From assembly GCF_002904295.1 (NCBI RefSeq), contig NZ_PPHG01000057.1, positions 43,274 through 107,273 of the forward strand: a stretch of 64,000 nt of DNA, written 5' to 3'. Below the pieces are notes generated by a model. The model saw only the letters and a program-made list of their open reading frames with translations. It was not told the origin of the DNA and searched no databases. Source of the DNA: Amycolatopsis sp. CA-128772. GTDB taxonomy: Bacteria > Actinomycetota > Actinomycetes > Mycobacteriales > Pseudonocardiaceae. A program made the translations under genes and the position numbers. Shown here piece after piece: positions 17,695 to 25,791 of the stretch (within the stretch, counting starts at the first letter, position 1; every line of letters begins with the position of its first letter).

Positions 17695-17718
17695 TCAACC
17701 CTGCCACGGTACGGTTGA
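17695..17718. promoter_or_regulatory. Probable MerR operator between divergent genes
   Basis: A TCAACC-N12-GGTTGA dyad lies in the 52-base gap between the MerR gene and the DUF3180 gene and ends three bases before the latter's ATG. MerR proteins bind such dyads within unusually long promoter spacers, and most act on their own promoter. The site could therefore set both transcripts. Confidence 0.55.
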
Positions 17719-17721
17719 GGC

Positions 17722-18183
17722 ATGCACTTCACCCGGCCCCGTGACCTGGTGGTGGCCGGGCTGCTCGGCCTGGGCCTCGGCTACCTGCTCTTCCAGGTCG
17801 CGTACGGCTCGCTGCCGCAACTGCCGCTGCTCGCCGGCATCACCTTCGCCGTGCTGGCCGTGCTCGAGCTCGTGCTGGCCTTCTCGATCCGGTCGCGGAT
17901 CAAGAACGGCCGTGTCGTTGCCGCGATCGGGGTCGCCCGATCGGTGGCGCTCGCCAAGGCGTCGTCACTCGCTGGCGCCTTCATGACGGGCGCCTGGCTG
18001 GCCGCGCTCGCCTATCTTTTTCCGCGACGTGACGAACTCGTCGCGGCGGTGCTCGACACCCGCGCCGCGGTGGTCGGCGCCGGCTCCGCCGCGGCCCTGG
18101 TAGCAGCGGCTTTGTGGCTCGAACACTGCTGCCGCACCCCGCAGGACCACGATCGTGAGCGCACCCGCGGGACGACCGGTTAG
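17722..18183 (+). CDS. DUF3180 small membrane protein
   Basis: A 153-residue protein with four hydrophobic helices (about 8-27, 34-55, 78-95 and 115-137) and a short basic C-terminus. It matches the DUF3180 family, represented by Rv3605c, which sits beside folK across mycobacteria. Its role is unknown. A standard ribosome site is not obvious, and the ATG lies immediately after the MerR-type dyad, so binding there may affect its expression directly. The retained position next to the folate genes suggests a function tied to the cluster or only shared transcription. Confidence 0.85.
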   Translation: MHFTRPRDLVVAGLLGLGLGYLLFQVAYGSLPQLPLLAGITFAVLAVLELVLAFSIRSRIKNGRVVAAIGVARSVALAKASSLAGAFMTGAWLAALAYLFPRRDELVAAVLDTRAAVVGAGSAAALVAAALWLEHCCRTPQDHDRERTRGTTG

Positions 18184-18252
18184 CGCTGGAATCCCACCGC
18201 TCGCTGGACCGAGTAGGTCTCGTTCGGATTACGAGCAGGTACGGTGTCAGTC

Positions 18253-20565
18253 ATGACCGGCGTGGGTGACGACTCGCGCGGCCGCCTCTTGGGCAGGCCG
18301 TGGCTCGTTGTCGGCTTTGTCCTCGCCATCGGAGCCACCCTCGCACTGGTGCTCAGCGACGACCTCCGCTATCTCCGGCTGGGGATCGTCGCGGCCCTCT
18401 GGGCCGCCCTGATCGGCGCTTTCCTCGCCGTGAAGTATCGCAAGCACGCGGCACAGAGCGAGGACGCGGTCGCCGAGGCGCAGGCTGTGTACGAACTGGA
18501 GCTGGAACGCGAGATCGCGGCCCGGCGCGAATTCGAGCTGGAGGTGGAGGCCGAGAACCGCACCGCGGCCGACTCCAAGGGCCGAGAGGAGCTGGAGGCG
18601 CTGCGCAACGAGGTGTCCGCGCTGCGCGACAGCCTCCAGTCGCTGTTCGGCGGCGAGGTTCTGCTCGAGCGCGTGGCGCTGACCGCGCAGGCGACCCGGA
18701 TGCGCAAGGTGTCCGACGACAACCGGATGATCCCCGACGGCGCGCCGAAGAAGAAGCCGGCGCAGCTGATGGCCGGGAAGAAGCCGGTGGTCGAGGGCGG
18801 CGAGCGGCCGACCGAGCTGATCGACCGCGTCCTGGACGAGCGCCGCCGCAAGGCCTCGGGCGCGAAGCCCGCGAACGGCAAGGGCCTCGGCAAGGGCAAG
18901 GGCTTCGGCGGCAAGCCGGTCCCGAAGACGCCGGCGAACGTCTCCGTCCAGAGCACCCAGCAGATGGCCCGGCCGAAGCCGCTGAGCGAACGCCGTCCGC
19001 CGGTCCCGCCGGTCGACCCGGCGCTGAACGCCGCCCAGCGCGAGCTGAAGGCGGCGGAGCTGCGCGCCGAGGCGGCCCGCCGCCAGGCCGAGTCGCAGCC
19101 GATGCGGCTGCCGAAGCCGGACGAGATCGCGAAGCAGCCCGAGCGCCGTCCGGAGGCCGCGGCCGAGCCGGCGCGCCGTGACGTGCCGCGGCCCGCCGAG
19201 CCCAAGACCGAGATCCGCCGCCCGCCGGAGCCGAAGACGGAGATCCGGCGGCCGCCGGAGCCGAAGACCGAGATCCGCCGCCCCGAGCCGCCGCCCGCGC
19301 GCCGGGCGGAGATGTCGCGGTCGGACATCCGGCCCGTGGAGGCGTCGCGGTCGGACATCCCGCGGGTGGAGATGTCGCGGCCGGATATTCCGCGGGTGGA
19401 GATGTCGCGGCCGGATATTCCGCGGGTGGAGGCGCCGCGGTCGAACGGTTCGCGTGGTGAAGCGTCGCGTGCGGACATTCCCCGGGTGGAGATGTCGCGG
19501 CCGGACATCCCGCGGGTAGAAGCGCCGCGGCCGAACGGTTCGCGTGGTGAAGCGTCGCGTGCGGACATTCCGCGCGTGGAGATGTCGCGGCCGGACATTC
19601 CGCGCGTCGAGATGTCGCGGCCCGATATTCCGCGGGTGGAGATGTCGCGTTCGGACCTGCCGCGCGTCGGTGGCCAGCCGAACGGCGTGCGGCCCGAGCC
19701 GCGCAAGGCGCCCGAGCCGCCGCGTGCGCCGGGCCGTCCTGGGGCGAACGTGCCGCCGCCGAAGCCTTCGGAGATGTCGCGGTCGGACATCCGTCCGGTC
19801 AAGGACCTGAGCGCGGCCTTCCAGAACCGCGACGACTTCGCCGAGCGCCAGCGGCCGAACCGGCCGAAGCCGCCCGAGCCGAAGGCGCCGATGCCGCGGG
19901 ACGCTGCGGCCTCCCGCACGGACCTGCCGCCGGTCGTCCCGCCGACGACGCCGGTGCCGAGCAACGGCCCGTCGCCGCGGCAGCCGTCGCGCACGAACCT
20001 GCCGCCGGTGGTTCCGCCGACGACGCCGGTGCCGGCCGCCGACGGCCGCCGCCCGTCGCGGCTGGAGCAGTTCTCGCGGGCGGACATGTCGCCGATCCTG
20101 GACGAGCCGCCGTCGCGGCACGGTGGTTCGCACCGGGCGCCGGGCGAGGCCGCGGCCCAGGCCGAGGCGCCGATGGCGAACCCGACGTTGCCGGAGTCGG
20201 TCCGCAACTTCCAGGGCCGTTCCGGCGGCCGTCGCCGCAAGCCGGACGAATCCCAGCAAATGCCGGCGGTCCCCGCGGCGCCGGAGCCCCCGGCCAGCGG
20301 TCGCCGGCGGCGCCCGGACGGCGAGCCACCGGCCTGGGAAGGCATGGTCGCCGAGCGGGCCTCGATGTCCCGCCGCGGAATGACCCCGGTCGACCCGGCC
20401 GACGTGGAGCAGAACGGCCACAACGGCGCCCGCAACGGCCACCGGACGCCCGAGCCGCCTCCGGGCAGCGGATCCCACGCGGCGGGCCGTTCGGTGAGCG
20501 AACTCCTGGCGGCCAACGGCGGCACGGGCTCGACCCCCCGCCGCCGCCGGCGCGCGGAGGACTGA
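18253..20565 (+). CDS. Membrane-anchored protein with decapeptide minisatellite (Rv3604c-like, DUF6779-type N-terminus)
   Basis: A 770-residue protein. The N-terminus has two membrane helices (about 16-33 and 40-59), followed by a charged coiled coil (about 70-135) and a basic linker. From about residue 353 the chain is disordered. PKTEIRRPPE is repeated three times, then roughly a dozen copies of a ten-residue unit close to MSRPDIPRVE occupy nt 19309-19680, and the TDLPPVVPPTTPVP unit follows in two copies. The C-terminus is basic (RRRRAED). ATG 18253 is taken; GTG 18244 is the alternative. Position and architecture fit Rv3604c, an Ala/Arg/Pro-rich membrane protein. The function is unknown; the serines flanked by Arg and Pro could be kinase sites. 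Confidence 0.85.
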   Translation: MTGVGDDSRGRLLGRPWLVVGFVLAIGATLALVLSDDLRYLRLGIVAALWAALIGAFLAVKYRKHAAQSEDAVAEAQAVYELELEREIAARREFELEVEAENRTAADSKGREELEALRNEVSALRDSLQSLFGGEVLLERVALTAQATRMRKVSDDNRMIPDGAPKKKPAQLMAGKKPVVEGGERPTELIDRVLDERRRKASGAKPANGKGLGKGKGFGGKPVPKTPANVSVQSTQQMARPKPLSERRPPVPPVDPALNAAQRELKAAELRAEAARRQAESQPMRLPKPDEIAKQPERRPEAAAEPARRDVPRPAEPKTEIRRPPEPKTEIRRPPEPKTEIRRPEPPPARRAEMSRSDIRPVEASRSDIPRVEMSRPDIPRVEMSRPDIPRVEAPRSNGSRGEASRADIPRVEMSRPDIPRVEAPRPNGSRGEASRADIPRVEMSRPDIPRVEMSRPDIPRVEMSRSDLPRVGGQPNGVRPEPRKAPEPPRAPGRPGANVPPPKPSEMSRSDIRPVKDLSAAFQNRDDFAERQRPNRPKPPEPKAPMPRDAAASRTDLPPVVPPTTPVPSNGPSPRQPSRTNLPPVVPPTTPVPAADGRRPSRLEQFSRADMSPILDEPPSRHGGSHRAPGEAAAQAEAPMANPTLPESVRNFQGRSGGRRRKPDESQQMPAVPAAPEPPASGRRRRPDGEPPAWEGMVAERASMSRRGMTPVDPADVEQNGHNGARNGHRTPEPPPGSGSHAAGRSVSELLAANGGTGSTPRRRRRAED
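19309..19680 (+). repeat. In-frame 30-bp minisatellite encoding MSRPDIPRVE-type units
   Basis: About twelve tandem 30-base units encode variants of MSRPDIPRVE, including ASRADIPRVE, the SDI forms and two interspersed APR(S/P)NGSRGE units. Many adjacent units differ only at wobble positions and some blocks are nearly identical in DNA (for example 19381-19410 and 19411-19440). This indicates recent unit duplication while keeping the frame. Confidence 0.9.
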
Positions 20566-20592
20566 GCCGCAGGCTCGCCAGACCCGAAGCGC

Positions 20593-20721
20593 CCCAATGT
20601 GGCGTTGGGTGCGCTGGACGCACCCAACGCCACATTGGGTGCGCTGGATGCACCCAACGCCACATTGGGTGCGTTGGATGCACCGAACGCCACATTGGGT
20701 GCGCCCAACGCCACATTGGGG
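20593..20721. repeat. Palindromic 21-bp hairpin followed by 30-bp tandem units
   Basis: The left arm at 20593-20613 (CCCAATGTGGCGTTGGGT...) pairs perfectly over 21 bases with 20619-20639. The right arm is part of a 30-base unit repeated three times (20611-20640, 20641-20670, 20671-20700), with a fourth partial copy to 20721. The unit changes at only a few bases. No gene is supported here. The hairpin lies 28 bases after the stop of the minisatellite gene and may end its transcript. Confidence 0.88.
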
Positions 20722-20893
20722 CGGTCGGGCCCGGCTCAGACTTCGGCGTGGGCCGGGGCGGAAGGCCGGGGCGTGCGGGCCGGGGGGCGGTCGGGCCCGG
20801 CTCAGACTTCGGCGTGGGCCGAGGCGGAAGGCCGGGGCGTGCGGGCCGGGGGGCGGTCGGGCCCGGCTCAGACTTCGGCGTGGGCCGAGGCGG
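20721..20893. repeat. 66-bp tandem repeat, about 2.6 copies
   Basis: The unit starting GCGGTCGGGCCCGGCTCAG begins at 20721, 20787 and 20853, an exact 66-base period, and the last copy is cut after 41 bases. Copies are almost identical. The stretch is directly adjacent to the 30-base repeat and fills most of the 366-base gap before the PrsW-like gene. All frames stay open because of composition, but no start or ribosome site supports a gene. Its function is not visible. Confidence 0.85.
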
Positions 20894-20931
20894 CATTCCG
20901 GTCCCCGCGCCCTCGCGTAGGGTGACCGGCT

Positions 20932-22098
20932 GTGAGCGGAACCCTCTCGCCCGCGACGGGACTTGATCGCGGACGGCGGCCTCGCCGGATCACCGTGCTG
21001 CTGCCGGTGCTCGGGCTGATCGTGGTGGCCCTGTGCGGCCTGTTCCTGTTCGGGCTCGCCACCGCGCGGGTCGGGCCCCTCGCCGTCACCATCGGTGTCC
21101 TCGCCGCGCTCGTGCCCGTGGCCGGCGTTGTCGCCGGGTTCCTCTGGGTCGACCGGTGGGAGCCCGAACCCGCCAAGTTCCTGCTGCTCGCCTTCGCCTG
21201 GGGTGCCTGCATCGCGACCATCACCGCGCTGCTCATCAACACCACCGCCGAGGCCGTCGGGGACGAGCTGCTCGGCCAGGGCAGCGGCAACACCGTCGCC
21301 GCGCTCGTCTCCGCCCCCGTCGTCGAGGAGGCCGCGAAGGCGCTCTTCGTCGTCCTCATCCTCTGGCGGCGGTCCAGTGAGTTCGACGGCGTCGTCGACG
21401 GGGTCGTCTACGCCGGGTTCAGCGCCGCCGGGTTCGCCTTCACCGAGAACATCTACTACTTCGGGCGGGCCTTCTACGACTACGGCTTCGGCGACGGGCA
21501 CAGCCAGGGCGTCATCACCGCGTTCTTCCTGCGGGGCGTGCTCGCGCCCTTCACCCACCCGCTGTTCGCCGTGCTCACCGGCATCGGGATCGGCATCGCC
21601 GCGCGGACGACCACCAAGGCGCTGAAGATCGTCGCGCCGATCGCCGGGTACCTCGCCGCCGTCTGCCTGCACGCCCTGTGGAACAGCGCCGCGCTGCTCG
21701 GCGGCTCGAAGTTCCTCACCGTCTACTTCCTGATCATGCTGCCGCTGTTCCTCGGCGTCGTCTACCTGGTCGTCCTGCAGCGACGGCGGGAGCAGCGGAT
21801 CATCGCCGCCGCGCTGCCGCACATGGCGGCGGCCCGGTGGATCGCGCCGTCGGAGGTCGAGCTGCTGGCCAGCCTGCCCGGCCGGCGGGCGTGGCGGCGG
21901 CAGGCGAAACGGCAGTCCGGCAAGCAGGCCGCGAGGGCCGTGGCGGTGTACCAGGCCAGCGTCACGGAGCTCGCGTTCCTCGATCGGCACCAGCTCACCA
22001 GCGACGTCGACCGGCAGCGCCAGCAGGAGCTCCTGCGCACCCTGAAGGCCGCCCGCGCGGAGGCGACGCGCCTCGCCGACGAGGCCGCCCGCGGGTGA
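20932..22098 (+). CDS. PrsW-family intramembrane metalloprotease
   Basis: A 388-residue membrane protein with about eight hydrophobic helices. It shows the PrsW glutamate motif in APVVEEAAKALFVV (EExxK), then GFAFTENIYYFGRA and the HALWNSAAL segment, which together form the intramembrane metal site of the CPBP/PrsW group. The last ~90 residues are a charged helical tail after the final helix. The best-known member cleaves an anti-sigma factor in Bacillus; the target here is unknown. The start is GTG 20932, with only a weak AGGG before it. Tandem repeats occupy the upstream gap, so its promoter must lie in or after them. Confidence 0.85.
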   Translation: MSGTLSPATGLDRGRRPRRITVLLPVLGLIVVALCGLFLFGLATARVGPLAVTIGVLAALVPVAGVVAGFLWVDRWEPEPAKFLLLAFAWGACIATITALLINTTAEAVGDELLGQGSGNTVAALVSAPVVEEAAKALFVVLILWRRSSEFDGVVDGVVYAGFSAAGFAFTENIYYFGRAFYDYGFGDGHSQGVITAFFLRGVLAPFTHPLFAVLTGIGIGIAARTTTKALKIVAPIAGYLAAVCLHALWNSAALLGGSKFLTVYFLIMLPLFLGVVYLVVLQRRREQRIIAAALPHMAAARWIAPSEVELLASLPGRRAWRRQAKRQSGKQAARAVAVYQASVTELAFLDRHQLTSDVDRQRQQELLRTLKAARAEATRLADEAARG

Positions 22099-22219
22099 AC
22101 CGGTCCGGGTGAAGCTGGTCACCCGGGCTCAACGGCGTGCGCTGGCGCGAGTTAGTCTCGCGCCGTCGTCCGGTACCCGGAAAAGGGACTGGAACGAGAG
22201 CAGAGGGAGTCTGCCAGCC

Positions 22220-22246
22220 ATGAGCGTCCACAGGCGCACGCCATGA
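22220..22246 (+). other. Eight-codon upstream ORF coupled to the DUF2520 gene
   Basis: ATG 22220 opens an eight-codon frame (MSVHRRTP) whose TGA overlaps the ATGATG start of the next gene. The only good ribosome site in the gap, GAGGGAG at 22203-22209, fits this small frame (ten bases) and not the main gene (33 bases). It could be a leader that delivers ribosomes to the gene by re-initiation. Chance is possible. Confidence 0.35.
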
Positions 22247-23148
22247 TGCGGCCCGCCCGCCTCGCGGTCGGCGTCGTTTCCGCCGGCCGGGTGGGCAGCG
22301 TGCTCGGCGCCGCGCTGGCCCGGGCGGGGCACACCGTGGTCGCCGCGTCGGGCCTGTCCGCCTCTTCGCTGGCGCGGGCCGAACGCCTCCTCCCCGACGT
22401 GCCCCTGCTGCCGCCCGACGAGACCGTCCGCCAGGCGGACCTGGTGCTGCTCGCCCTCCCCGACGACGCGCTGGCCGGGATGGTCCGCGGGCTCGTCGCC
22501 ACCGGGTCGCTGCGGCCCGGGCAGATCGTCGTGCACACCTCCGGCGCGCACGGCATCGACGTCCTGGCCCCCGCGGCCGAGGCCGGCGCGCTGCCGCTCG
22601 CCCTGCACCCGGTGATGACGTTCACCGGCCGCGAGGAGGACCTCGAGCGGCTGGCGGCGTGCAGCATCGGCGTCACGGCGGCCGAAGGCGACGAAGCGGC
22701 GTGGAACGTCGGCGAAGCGCTGGCCGTCGAGATGGGCGCCGAGCCGGTGCGCATCCCCGACTCCGCGCGAGCGCTCTACCACGCAGCGTTGGCCCACGGC
22801 GCAAACCACCTGATGACGCTGGTCGCGGACTGCGCCGACCTGTTGCGGGAGGCCGGAATCGGGCAATCCGAACGCCTGGTCGCGCCACTGCTCTCGGCGG
22901 CGTTGGATAATGTGCTGCGACACGGCGACCGCGCCCTCACCGGCCCGGTCGCCCGTGGCGACGCCGGCACGGTCCGCAAGCACCTCGCGGTGCTGGCGGA
23001 CCGGGCGCCGGACGTGGCGCCGGCCTACCGCGCGCTGGCCAAGCGCACGGTGGCGCGTTCGACGGCTGCCGGGCTGCTGGACACCGCGGCCGCCAAAGAC
23101 CTCACCGAACTCCTCGACGATCCCGCCGAAGGGCCCCCAGACCAGTGA
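22243..23148 (+). CDS. Rossmann-fold DUF2520 oxidoreductase-like protein, pantothenate cluster
   Basis: A 301-residue protein with an N-terminal NAD(P)-binding fold (VGVVSAGRVGSVLGAALARAGH, residues ~5-27) and a C-terminal DUF2520 helical domain (LYHAALAHGANHLMTL). It corresponds to Rv3603c and sits directly before panC, overlapping it by four bases. The fold recalls ketopantoate reductase and other beta-hydroxyacid dehydrogenases, so a supporting or alternative reductase in pantothenate synthesis is a reasonable guess, but no biochemical role is visible. The family carries a modified glycine-rich loop (SAGRVG in place of GxGxxG). Confidence 0.85.
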   Translation: MMRPARLAVGVVSAGRVGSVLGAALARAGHTVVAASGLSASSLARAERLLPDVPLLPPDETVRQADLVLLALPDDALAGMVRGLVATGSLRPGQIVVHTSGAHGIDVLAPAAEAGALPLALHPVMTFTGREEDLERLAACSIGVTAAEGDEAAWNVGEALAVEMGAEPVRIPDSARALYHAALAHGANHLMTLVADCADLLREAGIGQSERLVAPLLSAALDNVLRHGDRALTGPVARGDAGTVRKHLAVLADRAPDVAPAYRALAKRTVARSTAAGLLDTAAAKDLTELLDDPAEGPPDQ

Positions 23149-24050
23149 CCACACCGAAATTCAGCCGCGGCACCCTGAACACGTTCGCGTCGCCCCAGCA
23201 CGTGAGCCAGGTCAGCCGGGCGCTGCACGGCGTCGGCCGCAAGCTGGCGCTCGTGCCGACCATGGGCGCGCTGCACGCCGGGCACCGCGAACTGATCCGC
23301 CGCGCGAAGCGGCTGCCGAACAACGTCGTCGCCACCTCGATCTTCGTCAACCCCCTGCAGTTCGGGGCGGGCGAAGACTTCGAGGCGTACCCGCGGCCGC
23401 TGGAGGCCGACCTCGCTGTCCTGAGCGAGGACGGCGTCGAAATCGCGTTCACCCCGAGCGCCGACGCGCTTTACGCCGACGGCGCCGTGGTGACCGTGCA
23501 CCCCGGCCCGCTCGGCGAGGAGCTGGAGGGCGCGGTCCGGCCCGGGCACTTCGCCGGCGTGCTCACCGTCGTGGCGAAGCTGTTCAACCTGCTCCGCCCG
23601 GACTACGCCCTGTTCGGCGAAAAGGACTACCAGCAACTGGTCCTGATCAAGCGGATGGTGCGGGATCTGAACATCGACACGCACGTCATCGGCGTGCCGA
23701 CCGTGCGTGAGCGGGACGGGCTCGCGTTGTCGTCGCGCAACGTCTACCTGACGCCGGAACAGCGCGAAGACGCCATCGTCTTGTCGGCCGCCCTCACCGC
23801 GGGGGCGTTCGTCGGCCGGGACGGGGCGGACGCGGTCCTGGAGACCGCGTGGAAGACCCTCGCCGCGCGGCCCGCGGTCGAGGTGGATTACCTGGAATTG
23901 CGGGGAACCGACCTCGGGCCGGCGCCCGTCGATGGTGAAGCACGGCTGTTGATCGCGGCCCGGGTGGGGAGTACCCGGCTGATCGACAACGTTCCGGTGT
24001 TGCTCGGCAAGGCCGTCGAGCACCCGGAACGGCTGGACGCAGGGGAATAG
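23145..24050 (+). CDS. panC: Pantothenate synthetase
   Basis: A 301-residue ATP-dependent ligase that joins pantoate and beta-alanine. The class-I nucleotidyl-transferase motifs are present: VPTMGALHAGHREL (HxGH), FGEKDYQQL and the KMSKS-like LSSRNVYL. The GTG start overlaps the preceding stop by four bases; panD follows nine bases after the stop. The order DUF2520-panC-panD-coaX equals Rv3603c-Rv3600c, so one transcript should supply pantothenate and its phosphorylation. Confidence 0.97.
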   Translation: MTTPKFSRGTLNTFASPQHVSQVSRALHGVGRKLALVPTMGALHAGHRELIRRAKRLPNNVVATSIFVNPLQFGAGEDFEAYPRPLEADLAVLSEDGVEIAFTPSADALYADGAVVTVHPGPLGEELEGAVRPGHFAGVLTVVAKLFNLLRPDYALFGEKDYQQLVLIKRMVRDLNIDTHVIGVPTVRERDGLALSSRNVYLTPEQREDAIVLSAALTAGAFVGRDGADAVLETAWKTLAARPAVEVDYLELRGTDLGPAPVDGEARLLIAARVGSTRLIDNVPVLLGKAVEHPERLDAGE

Positions 24051-24059
24051 GAGTCCACG

Positions 24060-24557
24060 ATGTACCGCACGATGCTCAAGTCGAAGCTCCACCGGGTCAC
24101 CGTGACCCAGGCCGACCTGCACTACGTCGGTTCGGTGACAGTCGACGAAGACCTGATGGAGGCCGCGGACCTGCTGCCGGGGGAACAGGTGTCCATTGTG
24201 GACGTCACCAACGGGGCGCGGCTGGAGACCTACGTCATCAAGGGGGAACGCGGCAGCGGGGTGCTCGGCATCAACGGCGCCGCGGCGCACCTGGTGCACC
24301 CGGGTGACCTGGTCATCCTCATCTCGTACGGCCAGATGGACGACGCCGAGGCGGCGACGTACCAGCCGCGCGTGGTGTTCGTCGACGCCGACAACCGGAT
24401 CGTCAACCGGCACACCGATCCCGGCCACGCGCCGGAGGGCTCCGGGCTGCTGTCCGGCACGGTGACCCTGCCGCCGGACGAGGAGACGGCGATCTTCCCG
24501 GTCGCCGAGACGGCGGACGCCCGCCGCCTCGACGCGTTGCTGCACGCGGAAAGCTGA
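24060..24557 (+). CDS. panD: Aspartate 1-decarboxylase (pyruvoyl-dependent)
   Basis: A 165-residue proenzyme that makes beta-alanine for PanC. The self-cleavage site G24-S25 lies in YVGSVTVDE, exactly at the usual position, so the mature enzyme should have a pyruvoyl-capped alpha chain. NGAAAHLVHPGD is the conserved active-site loop. The protein is about 40 residues longer than E. coli PanD, with a C-terminal extension rich in Pro and Glu; mycobacterial PanD has a shorter tail. AATAGGAG precedes the ATG. Confidence 0.96.
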   Translation: MYRTMLKSKLHRVTVTQADLHYVGSVTVDEDLMEAADLLPGEQVSIVDVTNGARLETYVIKGERGSGVLGINGAAAHLVHPGDLVILISYGQMDDAEAATYQPRVVFVDADNRIVNRHTDPGHAPEGSGLLSGTVTLPPDEETAIFPVAETADARRLDALLHAES

Positions 24558-24562
24558 CCCGC

Positions 24563-25339
24563 TTGCTGCTCACCGTCGACGTCGGCAACACGAACATCGT
24601 GCTGGGCCTGTGGTCCGGGCACGAGCTCGTGGGCGACTGGCGCATGCGCACGGACGCGCGCATCACCGCCGACGAGCTGGCGTTGACGGTCCGCGGACTG
24701 CTCGGCCCGCACGCGGACGCGGTGAGCGGGATCAGCGCGTTGTCGACGGTGCCGGCGGTGCTGCGCGAGCTGCGCGTGATGCTCGCCCGGTACTACGCCG
24801 CGATCCCGAAGATCGTGGTGGAGCCGGGCGTCCGCACCGGCGTGGCGCTGCTGGTGGACAACCCGAAGGAGGTGGGCGCGGACCGGCTGGTGAACACGCT
24901 GGCCGCGCACCACCTCCACAGCAGCGCGTGCGTGGTGGTCGACTTCGGCACGTCGACCAACGTGGACGCGATCTCCGCCCGCGGCGAGTTCCTGGGCGGC
25001 GCCTTCGCCCCGGGCATCGAGATTTCGGTGGACGCGCTGGCGTTGCGCGCGGCGGCGCTGCGGAAGGTCGAGCTGGTCCCGCCGCGGTCGGTGATCGGCA
25101 AGAACACCGTGGAGTGCCTGCAGTCCGGGATCCTCTACGGTTTCGCCGGCCAGGTGGACGGCCTGGTCCGCCGGATCGTCCGCGAGCTGGCCCCGGGCGG
25201 CACGGAACCGGTGGCGGTGCTGGCCACCGGCGGCCTGGCCCCGCTGGTGATCGGCGAGTCGGAGACGATCACCGACCACGTCCCGGAGCTGACGCTGCTC
25301 GGCCTGCGGCTGGTGTACGAGCGCAACGTCCGCGCCTGA
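24563..25339 (+). CDS. coaX: Type III pantothenate kinase
   Basis: A 258-residue ASKHA-fold kinase that phosphorylates pantothenate, the first step of coenzyme A synthesis. The N-terminal phosphate loop VDVGNTNIVLGLW, GADRLVNTLAAHH, the VVDFGTSTNVDAI loop and PGIEISVDAL are all present. It begins with TTG 24563, five bases after the panD stop. The type III form is insensitive to CoA feedback, so control probably lies elsewhere. It corresponds to Rv3600c. Confidence 0.93.
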   Translation: MLLTVDVGNTNIVLGLWSGHELVGDWRMRTDARITADELALTVRGLLGPHADAVSGISALSTVPAVLRELRVMLARYYAAIPKIVVEPGVRTGVALLVDNPKEVGADRLVNTLAAHHLHSSACVVVDFGTSTNVDAISARGEFLGGAFAPGIEISVDALALRAAALRKVELVPPRSVIGKNTVECLQSGILYGFAGQVDGLVRRIVRELAPGGTEPVAVLATGGLAPLVIGESETITDHVPELTLLGLRLVYERNVRA

Positions 25340-25345
25340 CCCTCC

Positions 25346-25744
25346 TCAGCCGCGAGCCAGCCGGCGGCGTTCCAGCACGTACCCCAGCGCGGTCACCGCC
25401 AGCGCCGGGAAGGCGATCTTCGCCTGCGGGAACCGCCCGGCCCCCGGCGGATCCACCGCGCGGGACCCGGGGTAGGCCAGCGCCGAAACCTGCGTCGCCC
25501 AGTACAGCGACGCCAGCACGGCCCCGGCGTCGAGCCCCGCCCGGGTCGGCCGTCGCCAGAGCTGCCACAGGCTGGTCGCCCCCAGCGCGAGTCCCAGGCT
25601 CATCGTCTGGCCGTTGTGGAACTTCGCGTGCGGCGGCCAGTCCGGGTTGAACACGTGCGTTTCGTTCCAGTCGGCCTTGTACGGGCCCACCGCGGTTACC
25701 AACGAGGTCAGCGAGATCAAGGCCCGCCCCGGTGAAATGCGCAT
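25346..25744 (-). CDS. Small membrane protein (DUF6640-like)
   Basis: A 132-residue protein with three or four hydrophobic segments. Its N-terminal half holds a short conserved-looking block, NETHVFNPDWPPHAKFHNGQT, that I associate with a family of unknown function found in streptomycetes and their relatives. It is convergent with coaX (six bases apart) and 47 bases from a methyltransferase gene on the same strand. The function is unknown; the His- and Trp-rich block suggests a ligand site at the membrane face. The family name is from memory and uncertain. Confidence 0.6.
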   Translation of the reverse strand: MRISPGRALISLTSLVTAVGPYKADWNETHVFNPDWPPHAKFHNGQTMSLGLALGATSLWQLWRRPTRAGLDAGAVLASLYWATQVSALAYPGSRAVDPPGAGRFPQAKIAFPALAVTALGYVLERRRLARG

Positions 25745-25791
25745 TCCCGCAGTATCGGACCTCCACCTTGATCGAGGTCAAGGACGCGGGT

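Noticed and set aside
20593..20721. CRISPR-like array from 30-base repeats
   Set aside because: The units abut with no unique spacers, the set is tiny, and no cas gene is near.
20599..20925. Small repeat-encoded proteins in the intergenic arrays
   Set aside because: No ribosome site, composition driven by the tandem units, and all three frames open alike.
18247..22122. 1291-codon minus-strand open frame over the minisatellite and PrsW-like genes
   Set aside because: It spans two plus-strand genes and the repeat gap, is Arg/Pro-rich and has no motif. The plus-strand proteins have helices, coiled coil and family motifs.
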